From contig CM060848.1 in assembly GCA_030737835.1 (NCBI GenBank), positions 32,483,634 through 32,547,633 on the forward strand: a stretch of 64,000 nt of DNA, given 5' to 3'. The position numbers were made by a program, and so were the translations under genes. Source of the stretch: Acorus gramineus (lineage: Eukaryota; Streptophyta; Magnoliopsida; Acorales; Acoraceae). The notes beneath the pieces are model-generated. The model saw only the letters and a program-made list of their open reading frames with translations, was not told the origin of the DNA and ran no database searches. Every line of letters starts with the position of its first letter. Position 1 is the first letter of the stretch. Below are positions 44,701-56,910 of this stretch, piece by piece.

Positions 44701-47700
44701 GCTGTTACTGATAGAAAAGAATAGATGTAAGAAAAAGAAATTTTAAGGTGTGACATATAAAATCTGAAATATATATTATTTTCTAAATATGAACTCTGTT
44801 TTCCATCATTTTCTCTGTATATTTAATCTTAATTAGCTGAATTATTATGTAAATCCTTGTCCTTATAGTTTGTGGAACATGCTCCCCTCCTGGATTTATT
44901 TCCATTGTTTATAAGTATTTCCTAGATCTCAAATTAGGGGCAATGTAGAGGCTTCTTTTCATCCATCTGTGTTATAAGCAAGATCATTAGCACCAATAGA
45001 ATTCTCTGTCTACGGAGCAATAATTTACAAGGAATTCACTTTGTATTCAGTCATCGGAGAGATCAAAAAGCATATAATTTTTGAGCTTCGAGTGAGAAAA
45101 GATAAATCTCGAATGATATTTGAGAAGATCAAGAGTTGTTGAAAAAAAGTCAATCTGGAACTATATATGAGAAGATCAAGAGCTTGTTGAAAAAGACCAT
45201 TGTCAGGATTGGGGAAAATGTTGTTCAAATTTGATCCCAGAATGAAAGAAAGGGCAACGCAGCAGAGAGGAGAAAATTAAGAATATGTTCTGATAATGAT
45301 CCATGGGATAACTCATGTAAATGGATGTTTCAAATTTCTAATTGGCAATGACTCCTGTGCATGTCGATTTTGGGCTTCTAGGTTAAATAACTGGTCCGAC
45401 TTGGGAGCTTGCTTCACAGATCGTGGCATGCAGCAACATGGAAAACTTTAGCTATCCTCTCGCTGCATGGCATAAGATGAATCAATTTGTGATGTAGCAA
45501 AAAATTCCTGAGAAGATCATAATATAGCATAACATTGTTGGTATTTTGTCTAATAATATTTGGAATTATTAAAGAATAAATTAAGGGGACTTAGATTTGT
45601 TTATTCAGTAAGCACTATCCACCTCCAAGACGAAGGTGATGGGGATAACCTTTCATTCTTTATATATATCTCTCATTAATATTTGGACTTTTTTTGTTTG
45701 CCTTTCCTCATGTGGGACATCACATGAATTGTGTCCCAATGTTATAATATGGTTTGTCTACATCATTATCTGTCCCTCATAACACATGGAAATATTTTAG
45801 GATGGATTTTGTCCTTGTCTTTCCTGAAACAGTAAGGCATGATTACATCTACATGGTACATGACACGTTCTCTAAGGTGACTCATTTTGTTCCTTGTGGT
45901 AACTGGTAAGTCAGTTGATGCTTTGTAAGTTGCCAAGTTGTTCTCTGTGAGGTGTGTTTGCACGATTTGTTATTTTTATAGTGTCGGACTATGATGTTCG
46001 ATTTGATGGTTATTTTTTAAAACTTTATGGAAAAGAATGCCTACTTGAAGTTTTCTTTTGTTTTTTGTGTTTTTTTTTTTGGACAAAGGTAGACTATCTA
46101 CCACGATTTCATTAATAGAAGTGTCGTAGTACATGTCCGAATATAAGAGTAAAACAAAGGGGACGAGCGAAATACATAAAATGAAGAACTAGATAAGGAA
46201 AAAAGGTTATTTGGCTCGGCAGAAGAGGTATCTACTCAAGCCAAGTCGCGGCACGGTATTACCCAATGCTAAGTGCTCCCCCCTGAAAGCTCACCGAAGC
46301 GGCTCCCGCAATCCCCCGGCCCCACGCCTTTATGAGACCAACCGTCTCTTCCCATACATTTTTCACGTAAGCGGGCTGTCCTCGAAATATCACCGCGTTG
46401 CAGGCACGCCACACCGCCCAAATCACCGCCGGGACAACTGTCATTGCCACCTTCCCTCTAACCCCCCCACCCACCAAGTGCTGGAGTGTCACTCCTGCCT
46501 CCCACAAACCCTCCATGGTAGTGAATCGATTATCCAAGCCCGTTTCTACTGCCACTATATCCCACACTTGCCTCGTGAATAGACATACACAAAATAGGTG
46601 CTCAACGGTTTCTCTCTCCATACTACACAGCGCGCACATGTCCGATTCATTCGGCCACCATTTCGTGCGGTAGGCTTTCGTGAGCAAACACCCCTGTAGG
46701 GCCAACCATACAAAACTCCTGATTTTCAGCTGTGTTTTTAGCTTCCAGAGTGTAGTCGTTTTCCCGTTTAATTCCGATACTATGGTGGTACCCCGCGTCC
46801 ACCATTCGTAGGCTTTACTGACGGAGAAACCCTGCCCGGCGAACGGCGCCCATGTCAATCGATCAGCCCTCCCCTGCAGCGGTTGTAGATGTTCAATGTG
46901 CCTGATTAAAGATTCCATATCCGTTCGCTGCTCCGCCGTGCTTGAATTGTCCTGATTAAAGAATTGCCGTGCTTCTTTTGTTTTTTGTTGTCAGACTAAA
47001 TTTAACAATAGAAGTTTGGGTATTCTTTTGAGATGTCTAGTGGGTGAGTTTTTAGCCAATTCCCAATTTGGGCATTCTTTTTTCTACTATTGTGTTTTCT
47101 TATAACAATAGCTTGGACAATAGGTTCATGGATAAGAGTCCGTTTGAAATTGTGCAAATTTTTTTCCCTTGAAAACCCATTACCTTATCCCTTTAGCCAT
47201 TATACTCTCGCTGGAATATGAGTTACTTTTGCCCAACACATTCAAGACATGGATGTTGATATACAATTCGAAGTTGCTCTAAACAACAAGAATTATATGC
47301 TGTTTGGAAATGCCTGCTGCAACTTTCAAGAGTAAAGATCAGATAATTATGTGTGCAGTTAGATCATTATCTTTGATTTCTTTCCAAAAGTTTCATTTCT
47401 GTGCCATTAGACCTATTCATGTGAACTATTCTTGATTTGTCTTTGGAGATGAATATTAATCTACTGTTCAATGGGAATTTTATTTTCTTATTGATATATC
47501 TTTGATCCTCCTTCATTTACTACATGTACTACAAATCATGCAAATCAGACGCCCATGTCATTTTGTCTGCCACTTCCGTAGTAGCCTGTTGACGAGATTA
47601 TGAGTGTGGCCAATGACCATACTAGCCTTGGTCAGGATAGTGCTTTTGAGCAATATTTCATTAAGTGGAGGGATCAAACAATATCAATTTGGATTGTAAC

Positions 47701-49791
47701 CATGAGATCCCAAATTCAAATTCCACTGCTTACCTATTAAAAAAAAAAAACGAAAAAGAAAACAGTATCAACTAGCTATGGATGTGATATGAGTTACTGT
47801 GTATGTGTTTCATTGCCTTGATGAAAATTGTTTGGAGCAATCTTCCTCACATAGGAACATTGATAGGAATCATCATCCAATCCGTACAGTTAGGCGCATT
47901 GTCCAAGTTATAATTTATGTGAGTTGTTTAGGTGTTTCATTATCATTTGTTCAAGCGCTCGCACCCTTTTTTTTTTTTTTCTAGTAATTCATTGTTTAGC
48001 ACTTGGGGGTATTGCAATTTAATTTTGATGATCAACTGAAGACCTGTGAATCTCCATTCTTGTCATCCTCTCTTCATCTTTTCTCCATTTTGTATCAAGA
48101 GAACTGAGTTCAGATTGCACCCCAGATGGTTTGCTTTTAGGGACACCTATTTCATAAAGACTAACCTCTCATTTGGGGTGAAGCATAACTGGGGAATAAG
48201 GGGGAATGGAAGGTAATAAGAAAAAAAAGTTGTTTATTTTGGGAGAATAAACTTCGATAGCTTCTCGATAAGCTAGAAATATGCGTGATAATTATTTTGG
48301 GGGGGTGTTGGAATTGCTTATATCAATCTATGCCAATGGATAAAAATATCATTATGTGAAGTTTTAAAAAATCATCTCACCTAACAATCTCACACACATC
48401 CCAAAACAAAATGTTGCATCTATCATATCGCGCAAACCTCTCATACTTATTTCCAACTCATTTAAAAATTTATTCCTCGCATCTACCATTTATCCTCACT
48501 TTGTCCTAGGTGAACCAAACAACAAAAAAATCAATTTTATATTTCTCAATGAGAATAACAAAAAGGAAACCAATAAAAAAATTTGCTTAGTTTGCATGGA
48601 TTTCTATCTATCCCAATATAGCTATCCGGGGTGAATAACTCTATGTCACACCTCAAATGAGGGGTAGACGTGTGTCAAAATGTGATCGTAACTGCCAAAA
48701 CTAAGGAATGTAATTTTTATGGTCAAGGGGACCTTGAGTCTAATTAGGAGGCCTACTATGGTTTGGATAAATGTCAAATAGTCTATTCGTACATTTAGTT
48801 AGTTAATTTGGTTGGTTTATAAGCTGATGAGATTATGTTTTAACTATTGCGAATACCTTTTGGGGTATGTTGATTTTAGGTCTGAGTTTATTATTATAAA
48901 AAAGATTTCTTGATGTTCCTTGGTCATATAATCATAGAAAAGACAAACATGTGAATTGACAATGCTAACTGTGTGTGTGTGTGTGTGTTTTTTTTTTTTT
49001 TTTAGTATAAGTTGCAACTTTTATTGAATAAAAGGCCCCGAACAAAAGGAGACGAGGGATTTCCAATCAAAATAAAAGAAAAGTACAAAATGAAATAAGA
49101 TCCGAATGGAATAGGCTCCCAATTGAAAAAATACAGAGTTTTAACTTCTATGAATTGACAATACTGACTGTTATATTTTCTTTTGTGTGATTCTCTGTCC
49201 TTTCTCTCTCCTTAATTGGACGTGTCTTTTATGCTGCATCAGTTGATGCTATACTTTTTATTTCATTCAGTGCCATCCTTTGCTTGAACTTAATTTTAGG
49301 ATATTATTTAATTTCAGGAATTTTTACTTGCTTATATTGAGAAAGAAAGATGTGGTGTGGTACATATCACTCCATGCATGTTTTGCTCACTGGCATATGT
49401 TAAACTTGCAGGCACTTTTTTCTCTGTTTATATGGAACTGTGCTACTTGGGTTCATTCTTGCAGGCCGGTTGAAAAAACGGAGAGTTATATACATTTTAA
49501 CTGGTAATCAATATAAATATAACATTTTGCTTAATGATTGAGCTCTTAATAAGGCTGGCTGCCACCTCACTGCCTTCCTCTCTTTTTCCTTTGTTTTTTT
49601 CCTTGTGACAGAATATTATGGCCTCCCTAATTCATTCTCCAGTTTATTTCCTCATGTCACACAGGTGAGACAAATTATATAACCTTCTACATGTAGTTTT
49701 AGTACCTTCTCCGCACATGGTTTTCAGTTTTTGTTAAAATGTGTTGTAGTTGAAGAACATAATAGTAGTTACAATCTCTCTCAATCAATTG

Positions 49792-49822
<31 letters not shown>

Positions 49823-50523
49823 CTATTTACTATTGTATGATCTATGACTCAGACATTACATAGATCATTAGGTCACAATGATGTGATAGTATTTATGGAA
49901 CTAATGCTTTGATAAATACAAGAGTTTCTTCTGACGTAAATTAGTAAATTGATTTTGAAAATTTTTGTGCATTTTCTGAATAATTTGTTTCTTTCTATAC
50001 CACCTCTTAAGTGACTTGTGGAATGCTGCAGTGGTTATTGGCTTCCCATAACACAGAAATAATTCTGATGATGTTCATGTTGGTAGTCTCGTTGCTATTG
50101 CTTGGCTTCTTTGGATATCATGCACAACTGTGTCTTACGAACACAACCACTAATGAGGTATGGGTTTGTTGGATTTGATGAATGCCAACTTGTCTTAAGT
50201 TTTTCTCATGTAATTTCTATTTTTATTTTGTTGAAATCTCCAAATAACAGACATTCAAGTGGCAAGACTACTTGAGTTGGAGAAGGAAGCTAAATGAGGC
50301 AAAGGCCAGCAGTGCAGCTCTGAAAGCCAGCATGTCTATGATGAAAAATGGAGAAAGTAAGCCAACAGAGAGCAAGTGGAGGGCATTCTTCCGCAGGTCT
50401 CCATTGCAAAATGAAGCTGTTGTCAAGAATAACATGTATGATAAAGGAGTTTTCTCTAACATATATGAGATTGTACATCCGTTGTCAGAAAGATCATCAT
50501 TTCATCGCACAAAAATGAGTTGA
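38791..50523 (+). CDS. PAT17-like: DHHC-type protein S-acyltransferase (PAT17-like), 391 aa, ten exons
   Basis: Exons: 38791-38939, 40646-40739, 40894-40988, 41069-41236, 41315-41387, 41506-41558, 49412-49503, 49612-49664, 50032-50157 and 50251-50523. All introns are GT-AG and the frame closes at TGA 50521-50523. The enzyme transfers palmitate from acyl-CoA to cysteines of membrane-associated proteins. Seen: a hydrophobic segment near residues 5-25, another near 82-97 and 115-131, the DPG motif at 134-136, a cysteine-rich domain from C162 (CSTC) to the catalytic DHHC at 187-190 and on to NNCIGE (194-199), hydrophobic segments near 205-235 and 269-290, and the TTxE motif at 298-301. The tail (302-391) is basic and probably cytosolic. 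From memory of Arabidopsis, At3g04970 (PAT17) is closest. The ATG at 38791 is chosen because MEVQWL begins the family's conserved N-terminus; an upstream in-frame extension lacks similarity. Intron 6 is 7.85 kb. Confidence 0.92.
41237..41314 (+). other. 78-bp in-frame, stop-free intron 4
   Basis: The intron splits an Arg codon between exon 4 (ending CCAAG) and exon 5 (starting GCCTGC). It is 26 codons long and has no stop in the reading frame, so a retained transcript would stay open and insert 26 residues (including a CTC motif) between C165 and C176 of the zinc-binding cysteine-rich domain. The family's conserved sequence (K-P-A-R-S/A-K-H-C) supports removal as the main form. Confidence 0.85.
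42448..42690 (+). mobile_element. tRNA-derived SINE-like element in intron 6
   Basis: An A-box-like GGGTTAGCCGGTTAGCACAC (near 42451) and a B-box-like GGGGATCAAACCTGGGG (near 42493) are spaced as in tRNA-derived promoters, and the element ends in an A-rich tail at 42656-42690. A TSD was not found. It is too degenerate to be a tRNA gene. Borders are approximate. Confidence 0.55.
43200..44110. other. GC-richer block inside intron 6, nature unknown
   Basis: Clearly higher GC than the rest of the intron, with TCG-rich phrases (GGTCGTG, CTCGTTCGCGAGG) and two copies of GGTGTGACATTCATCCACAA near 43918-43960. It looks like an inserted element remnant such as a decayed LTR, but no termini, TSD or protein similarity were recognised. 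Confidence 0.4.
46053..46068. repeat. TSD of the LINE, left copy
   Basis: TTCTTTTGTTTTTTGT, 16 bp, repeated at 46973-46988. Confidence 0.8.
46069..46972 (-). mobile_element. 5'-truncated LINE (non-LTR retrotransposon) in intron 6
   Basis: Minus-strand element of about 0.9 kb ending in a poly(A) tail (plus-strand T run at 46070-46080), flanked by a 16-bp TSD. It contains only the C-terminal end of ORF2 and the 3' UTR, the normal product of incomplete target-primed reverse transcription. Its 5' end shows a short local duplication (CCTGATTAAAGA at about 46903 and 46951). Confidence 0.85.
46259..46918 (-). pseudogene. LINE ORF2 C-terminal fragment with zinc-binding reverse transcriptase domain
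   Basis: A 219-residue open frame matching the zf-RVT domain that follows reverse transcriptase in plant LINEs: [42 protein letters not shown], the [18 protein letters not shown] zinc motif (C-x2-C...H-x4-C pattern), and a C-terminal [17 protein letters not shown] as in many plant LINEs. Endonuclease and reverse transcriptase cores are missing because of 5' truncation. The frame is intact over the fragment, so the insertion is not very old. It is not an exon of the host gene, since it lies on the opposite strand in an intron. Confidence 0.85.
46973..46988. repeat. TSD of the LINE, right copy
   Basis: Exact 16-bp match to 46053-46068. Confidence 0.8.
48972..49152 (-). mobile_element. Short retroposed 3' tail in intron 6
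   Basis: About 180 bp, opening on the plus strand with (GT)n and an 18-base T run (a poly(A) tail on the minus strand). It is flanked by TGAATTGACAATGCTAACTG (48952-48971) and the near copy TGAATTGACAATACTGACTG (49153-49172). The roughly 20-bp duplication with two mismatches indicates target-primed insertion of a LINE 3' end or SINE. The source family was not recognised. Confidence 0.65.
49792..49820. repeat. (CT)n microsatellite
   Basis: About 29 bp of uninterrupted CT in intron 8 of the S-acyltransferase gene. Confidence 0.95.
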
Positions 50524-53500
50524 GCATTATAAGGGCAGCTCTTGATCAGTCTATGAACATGCAAAAGCATGCTGTTTGCACATATGTATAACATCATAAC
50601 AAAGGTTAATTTTTAAAAAGGAAGAAGAGATGGAGCTTTCCAGCAAATATATGATGTTAGAGTTTAGGAGTGCCAGATGAATGGTATTATTTTCGGACCA
50701 TTGCATTCTCAAACGTTATCTTCCTGCTATTTATTGATCATCAAGAAATTCAATGTCATGAAGGGTGCTTTGTCCTGTCATTCTTTTGGCTGACCCTTTT
50801 TTGAGGGGCCTTATTGTATGGGTGATTTATAGGAAAAATTTTGGGGCTTGCAAGCCTCATGCACATTTATTAGGCATAAAATAGTTCATAGTGTTTATAC
50901 AACAATTATTGGAGCTTGTGAAGTTCATGGATATTCAGGGCCCGTTTGGATATGGTTTCAAACCTTTACTTTTGAAAAAGTAACCCCGCATGTTAAAAGC
51001 GTTGTTTTTGGGAAGTTTTAAATGCAGCCATTTTATTGAACCAGTTGTTGTGCAAGTACAGATGCACATAAACAAAGTTTAACATATGTTTCAATTAATA
51101 TTAATGTGAAATAATTTAGTTACAATAACATCTTCATAATAATGACTCCAAATGCAAGAAATCTAATGTCTCTAGTTTATCCAATCAAATGATGAAAATA
51201 ATAGTGTCAAACATTAAAAAAAAAACAATCATAGATTCATAGTAGACTATGTCTCTCATATGCATTTTTTCTAAAAATCATAAAGAAAAATATTAAATGG
51301 TTCATAAAAAAAAAAAAAAAACAATACCTAGAAATCAAACCACCCTTGTATCCAAAAAAAAAAAAATGATCTAAGCAAATGAATCCAATGTTCATAAATA
51401 ATTAATCAATTCAAAAGCACTAAATAATCCAAAAACTTTTAGTGAGAGATATCCAAACTAAATTAAAATGAATGTCTCACCTCAAAAATGAATCGATTTA
51501 GAGGATTACCAATCAAGATAATAAGAAAATAGGTAGGGATGGCAATGAGGTGAGTTTTATTAGTAACCCAACCCAAGCCGTCTTATGGGTGGGTTTAGAT
51601 TCCATGTTTTTCAAACTCACCCCAATCCGCCCCAACCCGTGTAATACATGGGTTGAGTTTGGGTTTTATGTTTAAAACCCCCGATCCAACCCGCGAACCA
51701 GACCTTTATTCGATCATTAAGATTTATAAAATAAATGAAAATTAATTCCTAATATAGTTAAAAAAAAATGTCAACTATCGTCATTCTTTTTTTTCTTTAC
51801 AACCAATTATTGACATTCATTTACGAAGAAAATTCAAAATACAAAATTTTATAAAATCAATTGTCCCTCACCATAAAAATAAAAGATGTTTGATACTCTA
51901 TAGTATTTTACTTTTCCCTTTTCCTTTCAACATATAAGTAAAAAAATTATTTATTTGGTCTTACATGTAATTTTGAACTATATATATTATATATTCTAAA
52001 ATATTTTATTTAATTTTCAAATATTGTATGTAATGAATGTCATAAACTATACATGATATATCTATTTTGATATTTAGAATTCAAATTGAAGTTTATTTCA
52101 TGAATATAATCCACATTCATGTCAAAAATAATTTTTGTATTTTTGCCTAAAGAACATAAAATTAAAATTAAAAGTAATTTCCATGAAACCCAAGAAACAC
52201 ATTTAAATGTTAAAAAAAATTGTTTAAATAAAATACAAAATCACATAAGTTTAATCGAGGGTGTTCACAAGCAAATCACCTTTGTCCAATGTGAATTATT
52301 TTGAAGCCTCTCATCAGCCAATTTCACATCATGCTCCTTTACTCTCTAAAAACAAATAACTATTTTGAACTATTAAAGAATCAGTCATGAAAATGGTCAA
52401 TCTTTTTTAGACGATATTTATTTTAGTTCCTATCATAATTAAAATTAACCAGATTTGTAGTTGAATTACTGTAATACCCTTTTACAATTTATTTGATAAA
52501 TTACTATAAGACACTAACTAGATTTGTCGTTGACTTTAAGGAGATTTTTATAGAAACGTTTTTCAATTTTCATGCATGATATGATAAAAATATGAATAAA
52601 TTATGGATGAGATTACAATGATATGAATGGATTTTCATTGGATTAAATCTATTGTTGAGTTCACACAAAGCTCAAATCTGAATTTGTCCATTTTTATAGC
52701 AATATTTTTTTTTTTGTACCAGTATTTTATATGTTTGTTTTTTTTATTGGATTGCATTTTTAATTACTGTGAATTATAACTTTTTTTGTTGGGTAGATCT
52801 TATGGACTATTGATTATTTGGGGCGTTAATAAAATAGAGAAATCCAAGTAAATAGTAAATGCTAATCAAATATGTGTGAATTAAATAAATGCTAATAGAT
52901 GTGAATTACATTAATATTTGATACCTTTTTTTAATGTATCATGTTTTTGCATATGAAATGTTTCAACACATTTTTAAGATGTATTTCTTCTTCGTAATTT
53001 GTAATTCAATTGAATCGATATATACATAATAATTGAATAGATTTTATTCTATTTTAAAGATATATTATATTGTAAAAAAAGATTAAATTCTAAGGACATA
53101 ATTTTTCAATATAAATATCACATAATTATACTGGGAAAAAATCACATTAAAAATATTGGATTTTTTTTTTTTTAATCATTAAGTTTGTTCCCCGAAAATA
53201 TAAAACAATATATAACGAAGAAACAAAAGACACAAAAACAATATCTATGTGTATTTGAGACAAGTGATTATGAGGCCTCAATAAAGAAATATGAGGAACC
53301 AAAAAAACAAAGTTTGAATGAGATCTAAATCATCTCTCTCATCAAAAAATCATCATAAATCTACGCATTCCCAAAGCTTTAGCTTTTCTAGTGGTTTACA
53401 AAGTACCAGCTTTTGAAACACAAAACTTCCTCGAATTTGCCCTTGAAACATGTGTCCAATACATCACAGAAATATGATGATTTGTCTTTGAATAGCTTGT

Positions 53501-54230
53501 CAAGCTTCTCCCTTTTTTTGCTCTTTGCTTCTTTTGCAAGCAAGTTAACACATCCATAAGTTTGACAATCTCAATGGATAAACTAATGTACTATAAATCT
53601 AATTATCCGTCACTCAAGTAAAAATATTATAGAAAATACAATATGACCATCCAACTTCAATTCAGACTAGACATGGTAAAATACAATCAACAATATATAC
53701 ACAAATAGAACATTGCATGATGTCAAAGAGAATACATACATACCCCAAAAGTTTGAAAAACAAAATGATCATAGCATATGTAGTCGACATTGTGAGGACG
53801 AATAAGATCAATCGAGAACGGCAACGTCAATTGGGTTCCTACTCAAATATACCTTCTCCTTACTCGACAGTACTGTCCTAAAGAAAGATTCAACAACCTG
53901 TTTCTAAAAAAAACTATTCATCTATTAAATTATTGTTGCCTGTCATCAGCAAATCAATAGAGAAGGTTCAGTGGACCATTTTAGTTACATGTCAAGTTCT
54001 CTGTCTTATATAAATAAGACCAAATGAATGAAGAAGCAATTAGAAAGAAAGAAGCTATCTAATGTCTAGGAAGGAATGAGTGAAGTGAGACATGCTGTAA
54101 TACATAGGGATAGATGTTACAAAACTAACGCCATAATATTTGAAACAAAGAGGTAATGTTTTTGTGATATTCATTGAATGTACCAAAAATTCCCATGGTT
54201 AAAAAATGCACTAAAGAGCATGGATTCTCG
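50524..54230. other. 3' flank and AT-rich intergenic stretch
   Basis: No gene was recognised. Starts with the 3' UTR of the S-acyltransferase; no clear AATAAA was seen. GGGCCCGTTTGGATATGG at about 50938 is a terminus typical of plant hAT-type MITEs, with a possible partner ATATCCAAACTA near 51448. 51536-51710 is rich in AACCC/GGGTT phrases of the kind found in plant dispersed repeats. 52570-52650 is related to the AT-rich repeat at 59.36 kb. Confidence 0.45.
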
Positions 54231-54384
54231 TAATGGATGGGAAATCATGACATTTCTAGAAAGTTATTGGAGTGAATTTTTTGTATTTCAGAAAATTTTT
54301 AATGCTCTCATAATGGATGGGAAATCATGACATTTGTATAAAGTTATTGGAGTGAAATTTTTTATTTCAGAAAATTTTTAATGC
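54231..54384. repeat. 80-bp tandem duplication
   Basis: TAATGGATGGGAAATCATGA starts at 54231 and 54311, and the following sequence (TTATTGGAGTGAA, TTTCAGAAAATTTTTAATGC) repeats with a few changes. Confidence 0.85.
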
Positions 54385-54738
54385 CAACAATGAAACAATA
54401 TAATGATTAACAAGAGATCACTCCAATACCAAACAACCAAGGGCCATGGGGTTGTATATATATGATCCTGGTCCAAAGGTTTGGACCTGATGTTGTTTGC
54501 GTGCTATATATGGTTATTGAAAGAAACCCAAAAAAATTAAGGTTAAAAATATAATTATGATAGAAAGCATGTGAGCAGGACGTTGAAGCACAGAGTGATG
54601 TGAAGAAAAAAGAAGAGATGATGAACTGAGGGATGTTTTACAACCTAACTTTCCTAAAATGAGGACGGACTTGACTCGAATTCTAAGAGGTTTGTAATAA
54701 CCAATATCTTCATAAATGTCATTTACAATTGTAAGGCA

Positions 54739-54741
<3 letters not shown>

Positions 54742-54785
<44 letters not shown>
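54742..54785. repeat. (AT)n microsatellite
   Basis: About 44 bp of uninterrupted AT. It causes the Tyr/Ile-repeat ORF on the minus strand, which is not a gene. Confidence 0.95.
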
Positions 54786-54788
<3 letters not shown>

Positions 54789-55213
54789 CAACATCAAGTG
54801 TCAGTACCACAACAATTTTTTAGGGAGAAACCCAATAAAGGCAGAAATACAAAGGTAAATTAAATGCAGAGAACAAAATTCATATAATATTATCAGCAAG
54901 TTCTAGCAAGAGGAATTACATTGAAAACAAACTGTCCTCGACAGCAATCCAACCAAATTTTTGCATTTATGTTTTTATTTATATCAGTGTTTTTCCTCGT
55001 TCTGAGAAATTCAGAATAACTAAAGTTCACTTGTTTCAGATGACATAACTTCCAAGAAAGAAAAACTAAGATCCACATTCTTTTATCCCAACACTATTTC
55101 AGAAAGTATTAGGATGCACAAGGGGGCCGCGTGTGGGATGGGGGTGGGGGAGCAATTAGTAAGTGTTAGATGGGGCTCAGGTGGCACAAAAATGGGGAGG
55201 TTTAGGCTTCAAC

Positions 55214-55216
55214 TTT

Positions 55217-55247
<31 letters not shown>

Positions 55248-55248
55248 G
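55214..55248. repeat. T13-G22 homopolymer junction
   Basis: Thirteen T residues are followed directly by twenty-two G residues. The exact length is doubtful because long G runs are error-prone. Confidence 0.85.
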
Positions 55249-55479
55249 ACTCTTGATCAATACTAAGAGGCGGCTAAGGCAGGGTACCCCTTGGCAGAGA
55301 GCAGAGAGGGTCAGGCAAAACACCTTGGTAGACTTGGGTCTCTTTTTGAAACAAGGCTCCAACTACCATCCAAGGTTCATAATATGATGTGATAACAAAA
55401 TATCATGTTAGTGGAAGTGTTTATTTTACACCAGCCTAATTAATCCACACTTGAAGCACAATGACAGACTCACATTGAC

Positions 55480-55650
55480 TTTTTTTCCTGAAATAAGGTA
55501 GGTATTATACAACTTCATTTCATAGAAATGATGAATACAATTCTAAGAATTTTTTTGTACTGGGGTGAGAGAGGCTCAAACTCTTGACCTCTAAATAACT
55601 TAAGAGAGGTATGAGACCTACGCGCTAGCCAATTTGCAACATAATCCTCT
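55480..55650 (-). mobile_element. tRNA-derived SINE-like element
   Basis: On the minus strand there is an A-box-like TGGCTAGCGCGTAGG (55631-55617) followed about 35 bases later by a B-box-like AAGAGTTTGAGCCTC (55585-55571), then a non-tRNA body ending in an A-rich run near 55484. The A/B box order and spacing fit a SINE. No TSD was confirmed and it is too decayed to be a tRNA gene. Confidence 0.55.
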
Positions 55651-56910
55651 ACTATATCATCAATTCCTGGAGACTCTAGGGAAACAAATAAGGAGATAAA
55701 GATTACAACTAAAATGACAAGAAAAATATGTCCTCTTGTTGTATGTTTGCTTTTGTTAGGACAAATAATAAGGGAAATGGATTTCATGGTTATCTATGGC
55801 AAAAACATATCAGAATGAGATCTTGAACTGATCAAGTCAATTATATGCTACATGTGCTACAACATCACATATCTAAAGCAAGAAACCAAGGAGTTTTTCT
55901 TACATCATTCACCAAAATCGTAAACAACAGAGAGACCATGAACTTTCAGTTTCACATTTTCTGCAAAAAAAGTAAAATTTTTATACATATTTAATGCATA
56001 AAGATATGCAGCAATCTATAAAAAATACTAGGAATGAGTACTACTATAGAAAGAGAGAATAAATTGTAATTCAACGTATTTTTACATCAATCATGTCCTT
56101 GATTCTTTTCCTTTTTCTTCTCTTCATCAATTGTTTGCTATTGTGCTTTTCAATGTCATAAAAGTTCTCTATCATGCCTGATAATATAATTCTTTCACCC
56201 AAAGCTCCACCCATTTGCATTGCCGCTTAAAAGAATGGAAGAACCTTCTCCAATCTTCTTTTTAAAAAAATAAAAATTCAACACTCATTTCTATACGGAC
56301 ACCAAAATGAAAAGAGCTAATGGACATAATTAGAAAACCTAAATACCACATCAAAACTTCCAACAAAAGAATTAGCTTACAGCGTGCCAAATGGAGAGCA
56401 CATATATTTATCATTGATTAATATCTCCTCAAACATTTTTCATTATTAGGCTAAAATTTTAAATAATGCAAAAAATGGCATATCGAAATAAATATCTACT
56501 CTATCAACATAACAAAATTGACTACCATGCAACAAAACTATTTGTCTCTCACTTTCTATAAGTTGTAACATTTAAATGGAGTTCTTTTCACTTAGTTGGA
56601 TCTGCATTCAAGGAATGTACAAAGTACATACATAAATAACTTTCCCAAATAACTATTCTTATCATACCTTTCCTTTTCAATTCTTGAATCAGGGGCTATA
56701 GTGTGAATCTATTCTTAAAAAATTGCCCAATCTTTCAGTCTGATGTCATTGAGTTTTTCCATTAAACAAATAACAAAGAGTGACGAAAAATGTTTAAAAA
56801 ATGGAATAAGCATAAATGAAGAACAAAAAAAATAGAAGAAAATATCCAGAAATTTACTCACTAAGAAAATTAACCTTTTGAGGATCATCATGAATACCGA
56901 CAGACACATC
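55651..56910. other. AT-rich intergenic stretch
   Basis: No gene or known repeat was recognised. If the SWIB-like exon just to the right were part of an active gene, its 3' UTR would begin here on the minus strand. Confidence 0.5.

Noticed and set aside
47640-47760. Third SINE in intron 6
   Set aside because: An A-rich run and a weak B-box-like AAATTCAAATTCC are present, but no A box or TSD was found.
49797-49820. CRISPR-like or regulatory array
   Set aside because: It is a simple CT microsatellite without spacers. No CRISPR array exists in the window, as expected for plant DNA.
54514-54810. 98-codon minus-strand ORF
   Set aside because: Its start is translated from an (AT)n microsatellite (Tyr-Ile repeats) and nothing in it resembles a known protein.
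55571-55631. Minus-strand tRNA gene
   Set aside because: A and B boxes are present but the stems do not pair, and the sequence continues into a SINE-type body.
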